A stretch of 64,000 nt of DNA from Yamagishiella unicocca. Lineage: Eukaryota > Chlorophyta > Chlorophyceae > Chlamydomonadales > Volvocaceae. Each line of letters begins with the position of its first letter. Within the stretch, counting starts at the first letter, position 1. A model generated the notes under the pieces. That model saw nothing but the letters and a program-made list of their open reading frames with translations. It searched no databases and was not told the DNA's origin. The translations under genes were made by a program, and so were the position numbers. Shown here in pieces: positions 1 through 12,610 of this stretch. The stretch covers positions 682,001-746,000 of the forward strand of contig BDSL01000020.1 of the NCBI GenBank assembly GCA_003116995.1. The letters are read 5' to 3'.

Positions 1-691
1 CTTGTAATGCGCCGAGGGTGAAGGTAGGTACCGGCCAACCTTATAGTATACGACAGGATCCAGGCCGAAAAGGACGTCTGTCGCGGGAGCTTGGCTCTTA
101 CGCAGCTCTGTGAGTTATCGACCCTTTCACTTGTTACCAGCATTGAAGTAGTTTGCTGCTGGAGTAGCAAGTATGCTTGTAGTTATAAAATAGGCCCGTG
201 CAGTCAGGTCTAGACCCGAAATGGATGCTCAGCCTCAGTCCAATACTGCGCACGTTCAGCGAATAAATACTGGGCACGTTCAGCGAATAGCAGCGTGCTG
301 TGATTTCCTGCAATAATGGCCAGAAGAAGTGAGAGCTGCCCGCGTCTGGCCCGAAAGGTGTCCGCACCGCAGGTAGAGCTCGCTGCAGCGCTGCAGCTGT
401 GCTGACTAAGGACATATACGTACGCTCTCCAGATTGGATTGGGTAACCCAGCGCGTCATGCGCTGCATGAACTGTTGAGCACCAGCTGCACCGTACGCAG
501 GCCCCATCCCCGCCGCCGTTGGTACCACCCGTAGCGAGGACCTGCACGCTTCAGGACTTAGGGCCCGAGGATAAGCAGAAGGTTGCAAAGCTTTTGAAAC
601 AGGTGGGATAAATTGCCCACGTGCATGTGATGTGCCAGGTGTGTTGCGCGCCGTAACCCCACTCGCGCATGTGGCATCCCTCGATGTGCAG
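1..691. other. Left edge, probably intronic sequence of the gene that resumes at 692
   Basis: No exon can be assigned with confidence. A good donor (GTGAGT at 110) follows an open stretch at about 60-109 and could end an upstream exon of the coiled-coil gene. Its phase does not match the exon starting at 692, so at least one more exon would be needed between them. Open frames on the minus strand here have no family features. Confidence 0.3.
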
Positions 692-3600
692 GTTGTGGAC
701 CTGGGACAGGAAGTGCAGCAACTTAAGCAACAGCGTGACGAGGTAAGGTTATGTGCAGGCCCTCCGTGCCCAGATACAGTACGATATGGCTAGTCACGTC
801 GCCCCGTCATGCACGAACCCCGGCAATCAATCTTCCGTCCGGCTCCCACATGCTTGCATCAACTATGTGATTTGGTACATGCAAAAAGTTGTGGGTTAAG
901 GGGATTGGTTGCGACTATTTCAGCGGAGTCCTGTTGGCGTCCATGGAACATAAGACTCCTTCCCAATGCCGTGTGTCACGTTTCTCCGACCTTGCAGCAA
1001 GCCAAGACGATTTCACAGCGCGAGCAAGATCTGCAGGAAAGTAACCGCCAGCTGCATAAGGAGCACCAGTCGTAAGTGGCTTTTGGACTGTGCGAGAACG
1101 TCGTGTTATTTCCCGTTGGACGATGTGGTGTAAAGGCTGGCCCCAGGGCGGAATGCACCAATTACCCTCCAATGGGCGCGTCTCCGACGTCTAGCGCTTT
1201 CCGATCCATGCAGGCTCAAGAAGAAGCTTGGCCAGGTCCTCCTCGTGTTGCGTGCCTCGCAGTCCAAGGTGGGCCTGTTTCCTTGATTGGGTGTGGGACG
1301 GGGCGTGGTCGGCATTTGTGATGCCGCGATATGATTCTGTGCGTCGTGTTGCAGGTGAACGCCTTGGAGGCAGCGCAGCAGGCCCTGCGAGATGCTCAAT
1401 GCTCCGCCGAAATTCAAACAGACTCCGTCACCGCCACGGAGCAACAGCAACAGCAGCAGCAGCCTCCGGCAGTGCCCAGCGTCCAAAGCGCAGGAGGCGC
1501 TTCCGTGGTTGCTCCAGAGACGCCCGCCGGTGAAAAGCCTACAGGAGCGGACACCGCTGCCGTCGCAGAGTCCACAGCGATTCGGGCCTCCCTCGCGGCC
1601 CAACCAGGTGTTCCCTCCCTGCTGCATTTTGCGCCCGGTGCACACATCAACATCACAATCAGCCACGCTCCGGAACCTAACACCGCGGCGCAATCAGTGC
1701 CGGTCACAGCGCCGGCCGCTGCCAACGCCACCAAGCAGACGGAGCGGCCGGCTGCGGATGTGGTCATGGCAGCGCCGTTACGTGGCTCCTACGACGGCGT
1801 AGACAGAAACTCCGGTGCGACGTTGCCGCAGAGCTGTGCTGGCAGCCCAAATGGAGCAACAGAAGACACCACGAACCCGCTGACAGGTGCAATCATCGCC
1901 ATACCCACAACCACTGCTGCGGTTGCAGCGGCCACAACAGCCGCTTCGTCGCCAAGCGCTGACGTTGCAATATCGGAGCCCCTTTACAGCAGCTGCTGTT
2001 CGCCCACAGCAGCGCACTCGCGGGGTGCAGGTCGCCACGCGTATGGCGGCATGGCGGACTGGCAGGCGCAGGGCCCGTTTCAGAACTCCAGCTGTGCGTC
2101 AACCGCAGTGAGCGCAGCTGGGGGAGGAAAGGCGCAGCGAGAAGCTGCGTCGGTTGCGGCGCGGAAAGCCGCCAGCGCCTCGGGCACGTCGTTGGGGCAA
2201 GCCATGTGCAGGCCATCCGGGCCGCGCAACATTACCGTGGACGCTACCATGCAGCAGTTTGAGGCTGTGCCAGTGCATGAGGTGAGCACTTGATGCTGTG
2301 TATATGTTCCGAACTGGTTCACTCCAAATGTCGCAGAATAATTATGGCGTTCGTTCATGGCTAACGCTTTGTGGACTTGTTGCCGAGCTGATTAGCGTTG
2401 GTTAGTTGAGTTGCGTTCCTGTCAGTTCCTGTGCGCCTGAACCCCTGCTCCAAAGCATGCAGGTCCTTGTCGACAGTCAGGAGGGGCCGATGGCTTCTGC
2501 CATGATCGTACCCCCCAGCGAGGCGGTGGTGGCGGCGGCCTCCAGCTTGTTGGGATGGCAAGCGCAGAACGGCTTTGGGGCAACGGACGAAGCGGCGACT
2601 GCAACGTCAGCGTCATCGGGCGCTTTCTCCAACGGCGCCAGAGATCAGCGCGCTGGCAGGAAGGTGCTCAGCTACGACCCGGCAATCGGCAAAAACGGCG
2701 CGTTCTATTTCGTGGACGTGGCCGACTCAGAACCGGAGCCCCTTGGGATGGCGGCGGGGCGGGGTGCTACGGTGGCCGCAAAAACAGGGCTTGGTGGGGG
2801 CTGCGGCGATGGCATGCGCCCGCACGGCGCCGTGGAAAGATGGGCGCCAGCGTCGCTGCTCCAGGACCAGGCGTCAGCGGCCACGGCAGCGCACCGCAAG
2901 GAGCGCTTCCCCGGGGAATCACCTTCGTCGGAGCAGCATCACATGGCCCCACCCCCGCAGCTGGCGTCGCGTCCGAGGACGCACGCGTACGACACCGCCG
3001 GTGGGCGCCACGGCCTCGCAAGTATGGGCTCTGCGCCTGCTGCGCTACACGCCTCGCATGCCGGCGGCGTGCCGCAGCAGCTGCAGTACCCCGGACGGCC
3101 AGCGCCGCACAGCCCGTGCAGCTCCGGGGCGACCGAGACCACCGCGTTCCCCACGCCCTCCTTCCATGCAGCCACGATGGCGCCTATGCGAGGGTGCAGC
3201 GACACGCCCTCCAGCAGCGCCGTCAGCCTGTCACGAATGGCGGTCATGCTGGATGAGATGGCCCGGCGGCAGCGGTGGGACGTGCAGCCGCCGCCGGGAG
3301 TAGCACAGGAGCCGGTGCCTGGCGGCTCAGCCCAGCTTTCTGGGCCTGAGTGGGCGTCGCGGCCGGATGGGGCTTGGGCGCAGGGGAATAACGACGGACA
3401 CGGCAACGGTGACAGTGCCACGAGCAAGGCAGCCTCGGGTGCGTCATGCCCGTACATGTTACGAGCGGTATCCGTGCGCCTCACGCCGGCATCTCCTTCA
3501 ATGCGCACAAGGGCGAGGGCGATGTGTCCCATTCAATAGCACAAGAGCTATCCCGGCATTGCTGATCGTTTTTAGTTGCTTACTTGGATCGTTTTCAGTT

Positions 3601-4471
3601 GCTGACTTGGATTTAACGAGCATGGCGGCCACATGTCAAATGCAGGTGCGGGCGTCGCGCATGCAGGCCTCCAAACTCAGCATTCCCGCTTTCCGCATGG
3701 CATGGGGCAGCGTCCTCATGTGCACAGACACAACAGCGCTGGGTCCGGCGCCATCGTCGCGTCGTGCGATGCAGCTTCGGAGGCTGCGGCGCCGGTGGAC
3801 TCGCAGTCGGCCTGCGGTAGCTCTTTGACCTGGCTTGAGAGCAATGGCGTAATGGAGCGCTATGACGAGTCGCTGGTGGACATCCTGTCGCAAGTGAGGT
3901 TGCCGACCTTGCGGCATCGTAAGGAGCTTGCGGCGCCAGGGCGTTTGAGTTTGCGCCTTGCCTTGATCCGCACGCTTTTAGGCAGAATGCCGCCTTGCTG
4001 ACGCTGTTTCCGCGCAATCGCCCCCCAGGCGGATGAGGAGATGGAGCAGCACCAGCATCAATACCAACATCGTCAATCCCGGCACCAGCCACGACCGCAA
4101 CCACATCGCCCGTCGGCACCGCTGCCAGCGGCGCACGCAGCTACACGACACCGGGTAATGGCGACTGGCGCGTTGTCGTTGGAAGGGGCGACATCAAGAA
4201 CGAAGCAGCAGGTGGGTCACGTTTTTTAAGGAAGTGAGTGCAGGATATTGGCGACAGCGCGTTGTGCTGACGCTGATTTCTCGGAACCTGACCTAGCATG
4301 TAGATGCTTCGCACGGCAGACTGCAACATGATCCGGTCATTCATCACCTGTGTCGCCTGTCCCGGCAACGAACAACGACAGGCTGCTTCAATGGAGGCGT
4401 TGCTCGCTGCAAACCTATACGAGGAAAATGATGTGCTCAGCGTCATTCTGGAGCAAGAGGGCCGCCTATAA
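692..4471 (+). CDS. Coiled-coil and low-complexity protein, 5' incomplete
   Basis: I do not recognise the family. Phase-matched exons are 692-742, 998-1071, 1214-1268, 1355-2281, 2463-3438, 3646-3893, 4029-4211 and 4304-4471, giving about 893 residues without the N-terminus. The first three exons are short, charged and heptad-like (for example QREQDLQESNRQLHKEH) and suggest a coiled coil. The two long exons are rich in Ala, Ser, Thr, Gly and Pro, with a short Gln run near 1440. The last exon ends in a compact acidic stretch (NLYEENDVLSVILEQEGRL) before TAA at 4469-4471. A TGTAA signal lies about 100 bp downstream. The exon at 4029-4211 is the weak point: another frame there also looks coding, so its boundaries or frame may be wrong. 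A structural or scaffold role is only a guess from composition. Confidence 0.6.
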
Positions 4472-4571
4472 TTGGTTTTGTCGGTTTGTGAGCAGGGTCG
4501 TTAGCCCAACAACGGTTTCCGACGTCTTATGCAGCCATGCGACGGAGCAGCGATGGCAGAATGCTATTATA

Positions 4572-4576
4572 TGTAA
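4572..4576 (+). terminator. TGTAA polyadenylation signal
   Basis: TGTAA lies 101 bp after the stop at 4471. This is the usual green-algal poly(A) signal at a normal distance. Confidence 0.55.
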
Positions 4577-6872
4577 CCTTCGTATGCGCACCTTCTACTC
4601 CGATGAGGCCGTGACAGTCTGAGTAGCCGCCGGCTCAATCCTCATAGCCCGGTCTATATACCGGTAACTTTTATGATGTGACAAGAGTTAAGCTACAAAG
4701 CAGGTGGTAAAACATTGGTTTCCTAACCCGCACTCCACGTTCCCCGGTGTTTATACAGTGTGGAACGTGGTTTCCAAAAATGTCTACTGTAAGAGTAAAT
4801 AAGCCGACCAAAACGCCCAGCGATGAAAAAGGCCGTATTTCCACGCCATACGGCCTGGCATTTTGAAGGCCAGTAATCCGCCGAACGGTCATAGATAATA
4901 CGGACGCACCGTCCGGGTGCGGTGAGTTGCGGAGGAGCACATTCAATCGATAAAGCTTTTTCATCTTTCAGAGGGAGCTGTGAACATTCGCATTCGCTGT
5001 GTGCGCTTGTCGGCAAGTTGTTGCCCTGCAGCGTGAGACGTGAGGATGCCAATCAGTAAGATGCACTAGGGAACACACGATGTCGTTTTTCTTCGCATGG
5101 ACATTAGCCAGGCTTTCTCGCTTGTAGGAAACAAGCGTCTTAAGATTGGGGTGCCGGCACGTGCACTTTGGGCGCAAGGGTTTGTCACGTAAGGGGTAAC
5201 GGTAACGGAGGGGCACGGCATGTGTGGACCAAGCTTATAAAACCCGCACCGGCACCGTGGTGTCCGGGGGTGGTGGGCCAAGCGTGTTCCGTAAGTCTGG
5301 ATTTTCTGTGTTCCCATCATATGCAATTTACCCTGTGATCTCAGTGGTGAGGTACCGGTATGATTATGCTGCACTCGTTTGTGTTTGGCCCCCGGCCGGG
5401 GCCAGGGGGTGGGGAGACACCGCAGCAGGTCTCGGCCAGGGTGGCGCCGCTGGCGCCCTGAGCTGTCATGCTGCGGTGAGCCTACGGTAATTGATGTGGA
5501 CTCAACAGTGTCAGCGTGTGTGTTATGGCGTCCTCAAAGGTTGATGCATTGTGTCTGAATGCATTAATCTGTGAAGGTTACGCTATGTGAGTGTACCTTT
5601 AGGGCCGGCGCGTCTGGCGACGGTCGGGACATCTGGTCTCTGGTAGTGTTAAGCCGAGTAAGGATCTGCCTGGCACTCATTTTGGGCTGCACGTCTCGGT
5701 CTGGGACCGGTGGGGCGCTACGGCGGCCGCTGCGCTGGCAGTGCGACTCTAAGTACCTCTTAAATGCTTTCACGCTAATGACCACCTACGTCCGCATACA
5801 GCGGGAGGGGCAATGAGAAGCGCCCGGGTCCCCGTATTTATGCATTCCGTGCTCTGTGTGCGGCGGGCGAGTGGCGCCGTACACGTTAGCACTTGCGCCC
5901 GAGGGTAGCATTTCGCGTCGTTGATAGCATTTTTGGTGGTCATAGCACTTCGAGCACTTTGTGCATTTGTGGCCCTCGCCCCCCGGCAGCAATCCTTGGG
6001 AACCCAGCTAGAAGTCTATCCGGTGCACACCCCTGCACACCAGACTTCGAGCCCAGATTTACAACAAGCATACCATTCTGTCACTTACAGGAGTCCAACC
6101 AAGCCTTGCGCCCACCAATTGAACCTCCTCACCACGAAAACACGATGGAACACGACAGCTCTGTTAATCGCTTTTCCCGCAAGATGATAACCGCCTATTA
6201 CCATGTACTTTGTCTCAATGACACGATAACAGCTGAAAGCATGCGTGAATCCTGGTCGTCTGACGATCGATAGAATGGGTGCAGTAGATGCCGACGGACG
6301 CCAAGCTACGGCATTGGCGTCTCGCTCGTGAGCCCATGCCGAGGCGCTGCGTTTCATTGCCATAGTGGTCTTCTCTTCACTCGTCTTCTCTTCGCGCCGA
6401 GATAGGTTACGCATCGAGTACTACCACACGGCGAGCAACCGGCTACAGTACCCACGCCAATTTGCACATCAGCCTCCATCCTTTCCTGTCAAACTCTAGC
6501 GCTGCTCTCTATTGTACGTGTTACACCTATTACCCTTCAGGACTGCGACCCAGGACCAAACGCCGCAGAGCGCGACTCTGCGCTGTTTGTCAAAGCAACA
6601 TCACATCACGGACGGAAAGCCGCTCTGTTACAGGCTCTATATCAGCTGGTGGGTCGCCGTTTAGGCGGATGAGGCGGGCTTGCTGTGCCTAGCATAGCTG
6701 CCGCGGTCATGAGCACCCACCGGCGCCCTTTGGCATCCTCCCGGTTACGCTCGAACTATAATAAATGGTAGCAGTTCTACGAATATACTGTATAGATAGA
6801 TTTGCCTTAGGCTGTCCGCAGGGTTGACAGCGGATGCCAATGACACATAGCCTTGTGACTCTGCAGGGCACC
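4577..6872. other. Intergenic, no gene supported
   Basis: About 2.3 kb between two plus-strand genes. One open segment after a TACAG acceptor-like site at about 6086-6091 reads ESNQALRPPIEPPHHENT and runs to a stop near 6273, but it has no phase-matched partner exon. It may be 5' untranslated or a spurious frame. No other recognisable feature. Confidence 0.4.
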
Positions 6873-9800
6873 ATGGAGCTCATACCTGCATACAGCATGG
6901 CAGATGCGTCGTCGCCCATTGACTTGAGGCAAGCAATTATTCATGGGGTTGGCACTTTCTCGGCGCCTGTTGCTCACTGAGTATGGTCCTCTCGCAGGAA
7001 TCTGGGTTCGCTTGCGCATACAGCGCAAATGCAGTATCAGAGACAGCTGAAAACGTTGCAGGCGGTAAGTATATACTTTGAGTTGCTGATAAGGTCTTTT
7101 CAAGGAGGCGGGGAGGGCGTCGGGCCAGTCAAATACGTACAAATACACGCTAGTTGTGTCCCATACAACCTCCGCCCCGTGTCTCGGCATGCATGGCCCA
7201 TCCAACACCCGCAATGCATTGCGTGTCGGCCCTCCTCCGTATAAACACACACGGGCGTACCACAGACATCAGCACACTCCAGGCAGCCCCGTCGTACGCA
7301 CGCCCGTCAACATGGCCGAATCACAAGCATAATTCACTACTCCCTGCCCCGCCACCGCCCGACTAACCTGTCCTGATCCTAAGAAACGCAAATAACCTTG
7401 TACGACACTTGGATGCCCCCTGCACACTGTCCTCCCGGACTCATAGCTGCAAAAACAGGTGGAGCTGACGGCGGATTCCAACGCGGCGTGGAGGGACCGT
7501 GAGCGGCGCCGGGAGGAGAAGTACTCAAACATTGACCTTGACAGGCAGGCGCAGCGTGAGACTATGGCGGAGCACAATAACCGGGTGAGTGGGTGGCATG
7601 CGCATCGGCATAGTCAGCGGCACTGCAAACAACGTGCCGGCTCGGGGCTAGAGGAAGGAGACATTCGGCGCGCCCTGGGCCGGCCGGGCGACTGCACCGC
7701 AGGACGGTAACGCAGGCGTCGGGGTCAACGCTAGTGTAAGAGTTGGAGCGGGCCGGAGGCGGGCGAAGCTCCAGCCGTTGCGTATCGCCGCTGCGTCGTG
7801 CCCTGAGGCAGAATGCCAAACGACGCGTGGGGTCCCGCGTGCCAATGCGTGGAGCTCGCGGCACCAGTTCGCCCCTGTCCTCACCTCACCACCGCATGGC
7901 ATCACGGTGGTTGCACGCGGCAGGCCGGAGGGCATTCACTTCTCCTAGGCGCGCCCCTCGAACCACGTCTCCATGACCCAAATCGAGCAGCCCCTGGCTT
8001 CGCCAGCGCAGCGCGCCCCTGTCCCTGGCACGGCAGCAGCTCCGCAGCAGGTTGGGATGTTGCCACTGCCATTCACGTTGCGGGTTGCATCCGGTGCCCC
8101 TGCAGGTGGCTGAAAACCGTGCCGCCCGGCTGGAGGCGGCGAACCGGCACGAGGAAGCCATGCGCGCAGCGGCTGCGGCCAAGGTCCAAGCGGTGGAGGA
8201 CAGACTGGTGTGCGCTTGGGAGAGGCGGGCGGGGGGCTGTGCGCTCGGGCCTTGGGGGGTTGCTAGGCGTACGCGTCGGCTGGCAGCACTGCGGGTCGGC
8301 GGAGGAGGCACGCAGTGGGGGGCTTGGTCCCCGCGCCCGCTCTTCCGACACGCTGCTCGCCAGGCACCTAAGCGCACGAAACACGCACACACACAAAAGC
8401 ACGAAACACGCGCATCCACACACATACAGACCTCGAGGTGTCAGCCGCTCACCACCATCACCACTTGCACGGCCGCCGCTTCCATAGTCCCTGGCCTGCC
8501 GCCACGAACCCGGGATGTGTGGTGCCGCCGCTTGGCCACGTCAGCGCTCGCGCAGTGCGGGCACCCGGAGAGTGAGGGCAGCCACCACCCGGGCTAGGCG
8601 CCACCTTCTGCCGCGCCGGGCCCCTGCTCACGGTCGGCGGCACCCGCTGCGGCCCGCAGGTGCGGTTCGAGGCGGAGCGCGCAGACCACGCCGTCGTTGA
8701 GCGGCAGCGCATCGCAACGGTGGAGGCCCGCCGGGAGGCGGCCTACCGCAACAACCTGCAGCTGCTGGAGGAGCGGCGGCAGGAGATACTGACCAAGGAG
8801 CGCAAGGTGGAGGACATGCTGCGCCAGCGGGACGAGGTGAGGGGCGGCGGCGGCGCTGTGGTGGTGGCGGCGGTGGCTGGGTGGGTGGGTGGGTGAACTC
8901 GCACGGCGGCAGCACGCCCTCCCTTCCCAGGCGCATCTCGAAACATCTTTCCTAAACGGTTTTTTCTCGCATCCACGGGTCTTCCTCAAAACGTTCCCAG
9001 GCGCACCGGGTAGAGGAGTCCGTGAATCGGTGAAGGGGAAGAGGCGGTCTGGTGCTAGCTGGGGCTACATGGTACATGGGTTCGCTTGGGGGTTCATTCC
9101 ACTGCCTGAACCACCACCACCAACGCACCACCACCACCGTCCCTGGACCCCGGCCCGCTGCGGTTGCGGGTGCCGGTGCGGGCTCGTCTCCCTTCCCTTC
9201 CCGATGCGCGCAGCTGCGGCAGCTGCAGGCGCAGATCAAGGCAGAGGAGGACTACCTGCGGGAGCACCAGCGGCGCGCCACCAAGGCGCGCGCGGAGGGC
9301 GAGCTGGCGGACCGTGTGGCTCACTTCCACGCTAAGAGCGCCGCCAAGGACGAGCTGACGACTCGCCGGAAGCAGGTGGGGCTTCGGGGGAGACCCGTGG
9401 ATGCCCGAAAAAAAAACCCGTTTAGAACAGGCGTGGTGGGGCGGGGTTGTGCGGGTCATGTGAGGCCAAGTGTCGGATAGGCTAGGGTACGGCGCCCGAG
9501 GGAAGGGAGCACCCGAGGGAGCACTCTTTATTTGCCACCGCCTCCTCGCCCGTCCGGACACTGTCCTGCTCGCCCATGGTCTGACGCAGGCGCTGGACAA
9601 CCTGCGCCGCATGCGCGCCGAGGAGCTCCGGCAGCGCTTCGACTACATCGCAGCGCAGGCCAATGAGGCGGCGGCCGTGGCGGAGGCGGAGCGGCAGGCG
9701 CTGGCGGAGCGGCTGGAGGACAAGACGGCGCGCGGGGAGGCGCTGGCGGCGCAGCGAGCGGCGCTGCTGGCGGAGATGCAGAACCTACGGTTTCAGATGC

Positions 9801-12610
9801 AGCGGCAGGTGGGGCGTTCGGGTGGACTTACGGACGGCGCGGCGGGGAGGCATGCCAGTGCCAGGGACGGCGCGGGACGGGACGTGCGGAGTCCCGAGGG
9901 GTCGGTCCCTAGGGGTCGGTCCCTAGGGGTCGGTCCCTAGGGGTCGGTCGCGACATCACAGCATTTTGACGGCGCACGTCGATCCGATTGAACGGAACGC
10001 GGGTGTTGCGCAGACGGGGTGTTGGCGTTGGCGCATATATACAGCCCGGTCCCCTCGTCGCACCCTTACATGCGGCCAACACACACGTTGGGTTGGGCAG
10101 GGCCACACAGCTTGCCCGCCAAGCACCCCAAGCACCCCAGCCACCACCCGGGAGGCGGTGCTCCTCCCGCTGACTGCCGCCTCCTCTCTCCCGCACCCGG
10201 CCCCTCCCGCGCGGGCTTGCAGGAGGAGGTCCTTCGGGGGTCGCTGCTGCGGATGCGCCAGACGGGCAGCGTGGCGCTGCCCGAGGAGGTGGTGCGCTCG
10301 CTGGAGGGGCTGCAGATCGCGGGGCCCGTCATGGCAACAGCGGTCCTGGGCGGCGGCCGCGCGCCGCTGATGCTGGAGGGTCCCCCGGACGCGTCGATGG
10401 AGGGGTTGTCGCAGCGGTCGCCCAGGGGCAGGCACCCACGCAGCCGGCGACCCAAGTCGGCGGGGCCGACGCCGCGAGGAGCCAGGTCCGTGCTTGCCCC
10501 ACTTCTTTACACATCTAGGGTGTTGGGGGGTTTCGAGAAAGACCCGTGGATGCGAGAAAAACCGCATCCACGGGGTGTTGGGCGGGGTAGGAAACCCATG
10601 GCTCGGCATTGAATAAGTCAAGCCGATTAGGAGGCGTTTGGTACACACGCTGGGGGGGGGCGGGACGCTGGCGGGTCGCGGTGTGGGAAGACGACAAGGC
10701 ACGAAGGCAGTGAAGCCAGGAAGGGTCTTGCGCTGTCAGCAAGCAAGGAGTTCCTGCCGCTGGTGGGCTGCCTCGCGGAGGACGGCAGGCGGAAGGGCAC
10801 CGGGAGGGGGTTGTCGCTGCCGCGGCGTGGGTGAACGGCAGTGGCCTGCGCTCGAGGCGTGTCCACGCTGCTGGTGCGCTTGCGGCTTGCGGTGCACCAC
10901 ACGAGCACAGCTGCCGCACAGCTGCCGGGCAGCTGCCTTGCGGCTGTCGAGCAGCTACCGCACGGCGTGCAGTACGGCTGACACATCCGAGCCGTGCTTG
11001 CCTCGCGCCTCCCTCACAGGGGCATGTCGCCCGGGGGCGGCTACAGCGGCGGGCGCGTTTACATGAGCTCCATGATCAGCCCGCGTGTGGGGCAAATGGG
11101 CAAGACAGCCCGCCGCCTAGCTGGCGAGATGCGGCCGCTCAGCGCTGGTGCAGGTGGGTCGGCAAGGTGTTTGCTCGTGGGAGGCTCTGCAGGCGGGTGA
11201 GGGGGAGGGACCCTCATTTACAGGGGCGCTGACTGAGGAGGCCAGGGTGTGGAGGGGTTTCGAGGGAGACCCGTGGATGCCAGAAAATACTGGGTGTGGA
11301 GGGGTGGGGTGCGGCTGGTAGAGCTAGGGCGCGAGGTTGGAGGGGTGGGGTGCGGCTGGTAGAGCCAGGGGGCGAGGGTGGAGGGGTGAGCGCGTGCGGG
11401 GCATGCGGGAGGCGAGGCATCCAGTGGCAGTTGCTGCGGCGAGCGCTCCATCGCTGCCAAGACAGTAAGTGCGCCTGCAGCCCGCCGAACGACCTCAGCC
11501 CGGTCTCTGATCCCCTTGCCGGCGCTGCTCTTGCCAGGCACGAGGCAGCTCCTGTCGGCATCCTATGTCGCGTGCGGCATTAGCAACGGAGACGAGCGCC
11601 GTGACGGATTCGGTCCACCGACGCCCTGTCCAACCCACCCCATCGCCTCTGCCGCTCCCTTTCCTGTGCCGCACCCTGTAGATGCTCGTCGGGCCAACGG
11701 CGCCGCCAGCACGGCGGCATCCCCCGCCACCCCCGTGGGGCAATCGACAGGCGCCGGCGCCGGCCCCAGCCCCTACGCCCCGTACACCATGCCTACCGCA
11801 AGGTCGCGCGCGCGGCAACCCACGGTGGAGGAGCAGGTGGCCGAAGCCACCAACACCGCGGACCAAGCGGCGGAGGCGGCCGCCAGCGGGCGGTACACGG
11901 GGGTGCACGAGGTGGCCAGGCCGGGGAGCAGGCGGGAGGAGGAGCTGCGGGTGGTGCTTCAGGAGGAGATTGCGAAGGAGAGCGAGCGCCAGAGCATGCT
12001 GACACAAGTAGGTTGGGGTTGTGGGTTGCCGTCGCACAGCAGTCGCGGTGCCATGCGTGGGCTGCGTGTGGGGCCTGTTGCAGAGCAGGTATGGCATACA
12101 GATGCGGTGCGGGAAACGGGTGGGCTAGTTAGGCGCCGAAGACGCCTGGTGGGCCTTTTGACACAGCACAGGGGGTGTCAGAGGGAGGGGGTCCGGTCTA
12201 CGGGCGTTAAGCAGTTGCACACCCCCGGCGTCCATCCCGCGCAGCTGACGGCTGGCGCACCCGCTTAGGGCCCTCGTGCACCTGGCGATATCCAATACAC
12301 ACTGCGTTGTGTTCTGCGGCACTCCCAGCATCCCAGTCCTGCCGGCGCGCCATGTATCCGGACCAAACCTGCCGGCACAACCAACCCGCCCGCTTGGCCG
12401 CCTGTCCACGGGTCTTCCTCGAAACCCGCCTGCCCGCCACCTTGCCCTGTATGACGAACAAATCTCGCTTTGCCACGCCACTGCACCCACCAGGTGACGG
12501 ATGAGGCGGAGCGCACCCGTCTGGTCAAGTACTTCACTCTGGAGCGCGAGGAGGCCAAACGGCGCATCCTGGCGCTCAGCAACGCGGCCCAGGCGGCGCT
12601 GTACCACTGA
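6873..12610 (+). CDS. Coiled-coil protein, 11 exons, about 582 residues
   Basis: Exons 6873-6928, 6998-7064, 7459-7584, 8106-8207, 8660-8836, 9214-9375, 9590-9808, 10223-10485, 11020-11153, 11682-12007 and 12494-12610 join in phase to 583 codons ending in TGA. Residues about 25-303 are almost continuous charged coiled coil rich in Arg, Glu, Gln and Ala (such as LLEERRQEILTKERKVE). The middle is a basic Ser/Pro/Gly-rich segment (RSPRGRHPRSRRPKSAG). A second helical segment ends the protein (EEAKRRILALSNAAQAALYH). I chose ATG 6873; an in-frame ATG at 6897 is the alternative. Intron 1 uses a GC donor. Several introns carry copies of one dispersed repeat. Family unknown. The composition resembles ciliary or centrosomal coiled-coil proteins, but that is inference. 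Confidence 0.75.
6929..6997 (+). other. GC-AG intron (intron 1 of the coiled-coil gene)
   Basis: The donor reads AG|GCAAGC and the acceptor CTCGCAG|G. Only this non-canonical donor joins exon 1 (phase 2) to the NLGSLAHTAQMQYQRQL exon in frame. GCAAG is the usual context of minor GC-AG introns spliced by the major spliceosome. Confidence 0.65.
8950..8998 (+). repeat. Dispersed intronic repeat, family 1
   Basis: The core reads GCATCCACGGGTCTTCCTC, preceded by a CTAAACGG-T-rich stretch. It lies in an intron of the coiled-coil gene. Other copies are near 9376, 10529, 11253, 12398 and 54905. Confidence 0.7.
9376..9432 (-). repeat. Dispersed intronic repeat, family 1, starting at a splice donor
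   Basis: The intron begins GTGGGGCTTCGGGGGAGACC and continues with the reverse-oriented core CCGTGGATGCC and an A-run, then CCCGTTTAGAA. The repeat edge coincides with the 5' splice site. Confidence 0.7.
9901..9952. repeat. 14-bp tandem repeat, four copies
   Basis: GTCGGTCCCTAGGG recurs at 9901, 9915, 9929 and 9943 inside an intron of the coiled-coil gene. Confidence 0.9.
10529..10575 (-). repeat. Dispersed intronic repeat, family 1
   Basis: TTTCGAGAAAGACCCGTGGA is followed by TGCGAGAAAAACCGCATCCACGG. The last part inverts the core, so this copy can fold into a short hairpin. Confidence 0.65.
11253..11293 (-). repeat. Dispersed intronic repeat, family 1
   Basis: GGTTTCGAGGGAGACCCGTG, then GATGCCAGAAAA. 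It lies in the intron between exons 9 and 10 of the coiled-coil gene. Two nearby direct copies of a GGGGTGCGGCTGGTAGAGC-type sequence follow (about 11303-11370). Confidence 0.65.
12398..12429 (+). repeat. Dispersed intronic repeat, family 1 (short copy)
   Basis: TCCACGGGTCTTCCTCGAAA in the last intron of the coiled-coil gene, same orientation as the copy at 8950. Confidence 0.55.

Noticed and set aside
1106..1693. Minus-strand frame of 195 codons opposite the first coiled-coil gene
   Set aside because: It is antisense to well-supported exons, and its composition (Leu runs opposite CAG codons) marks it as a shadow.
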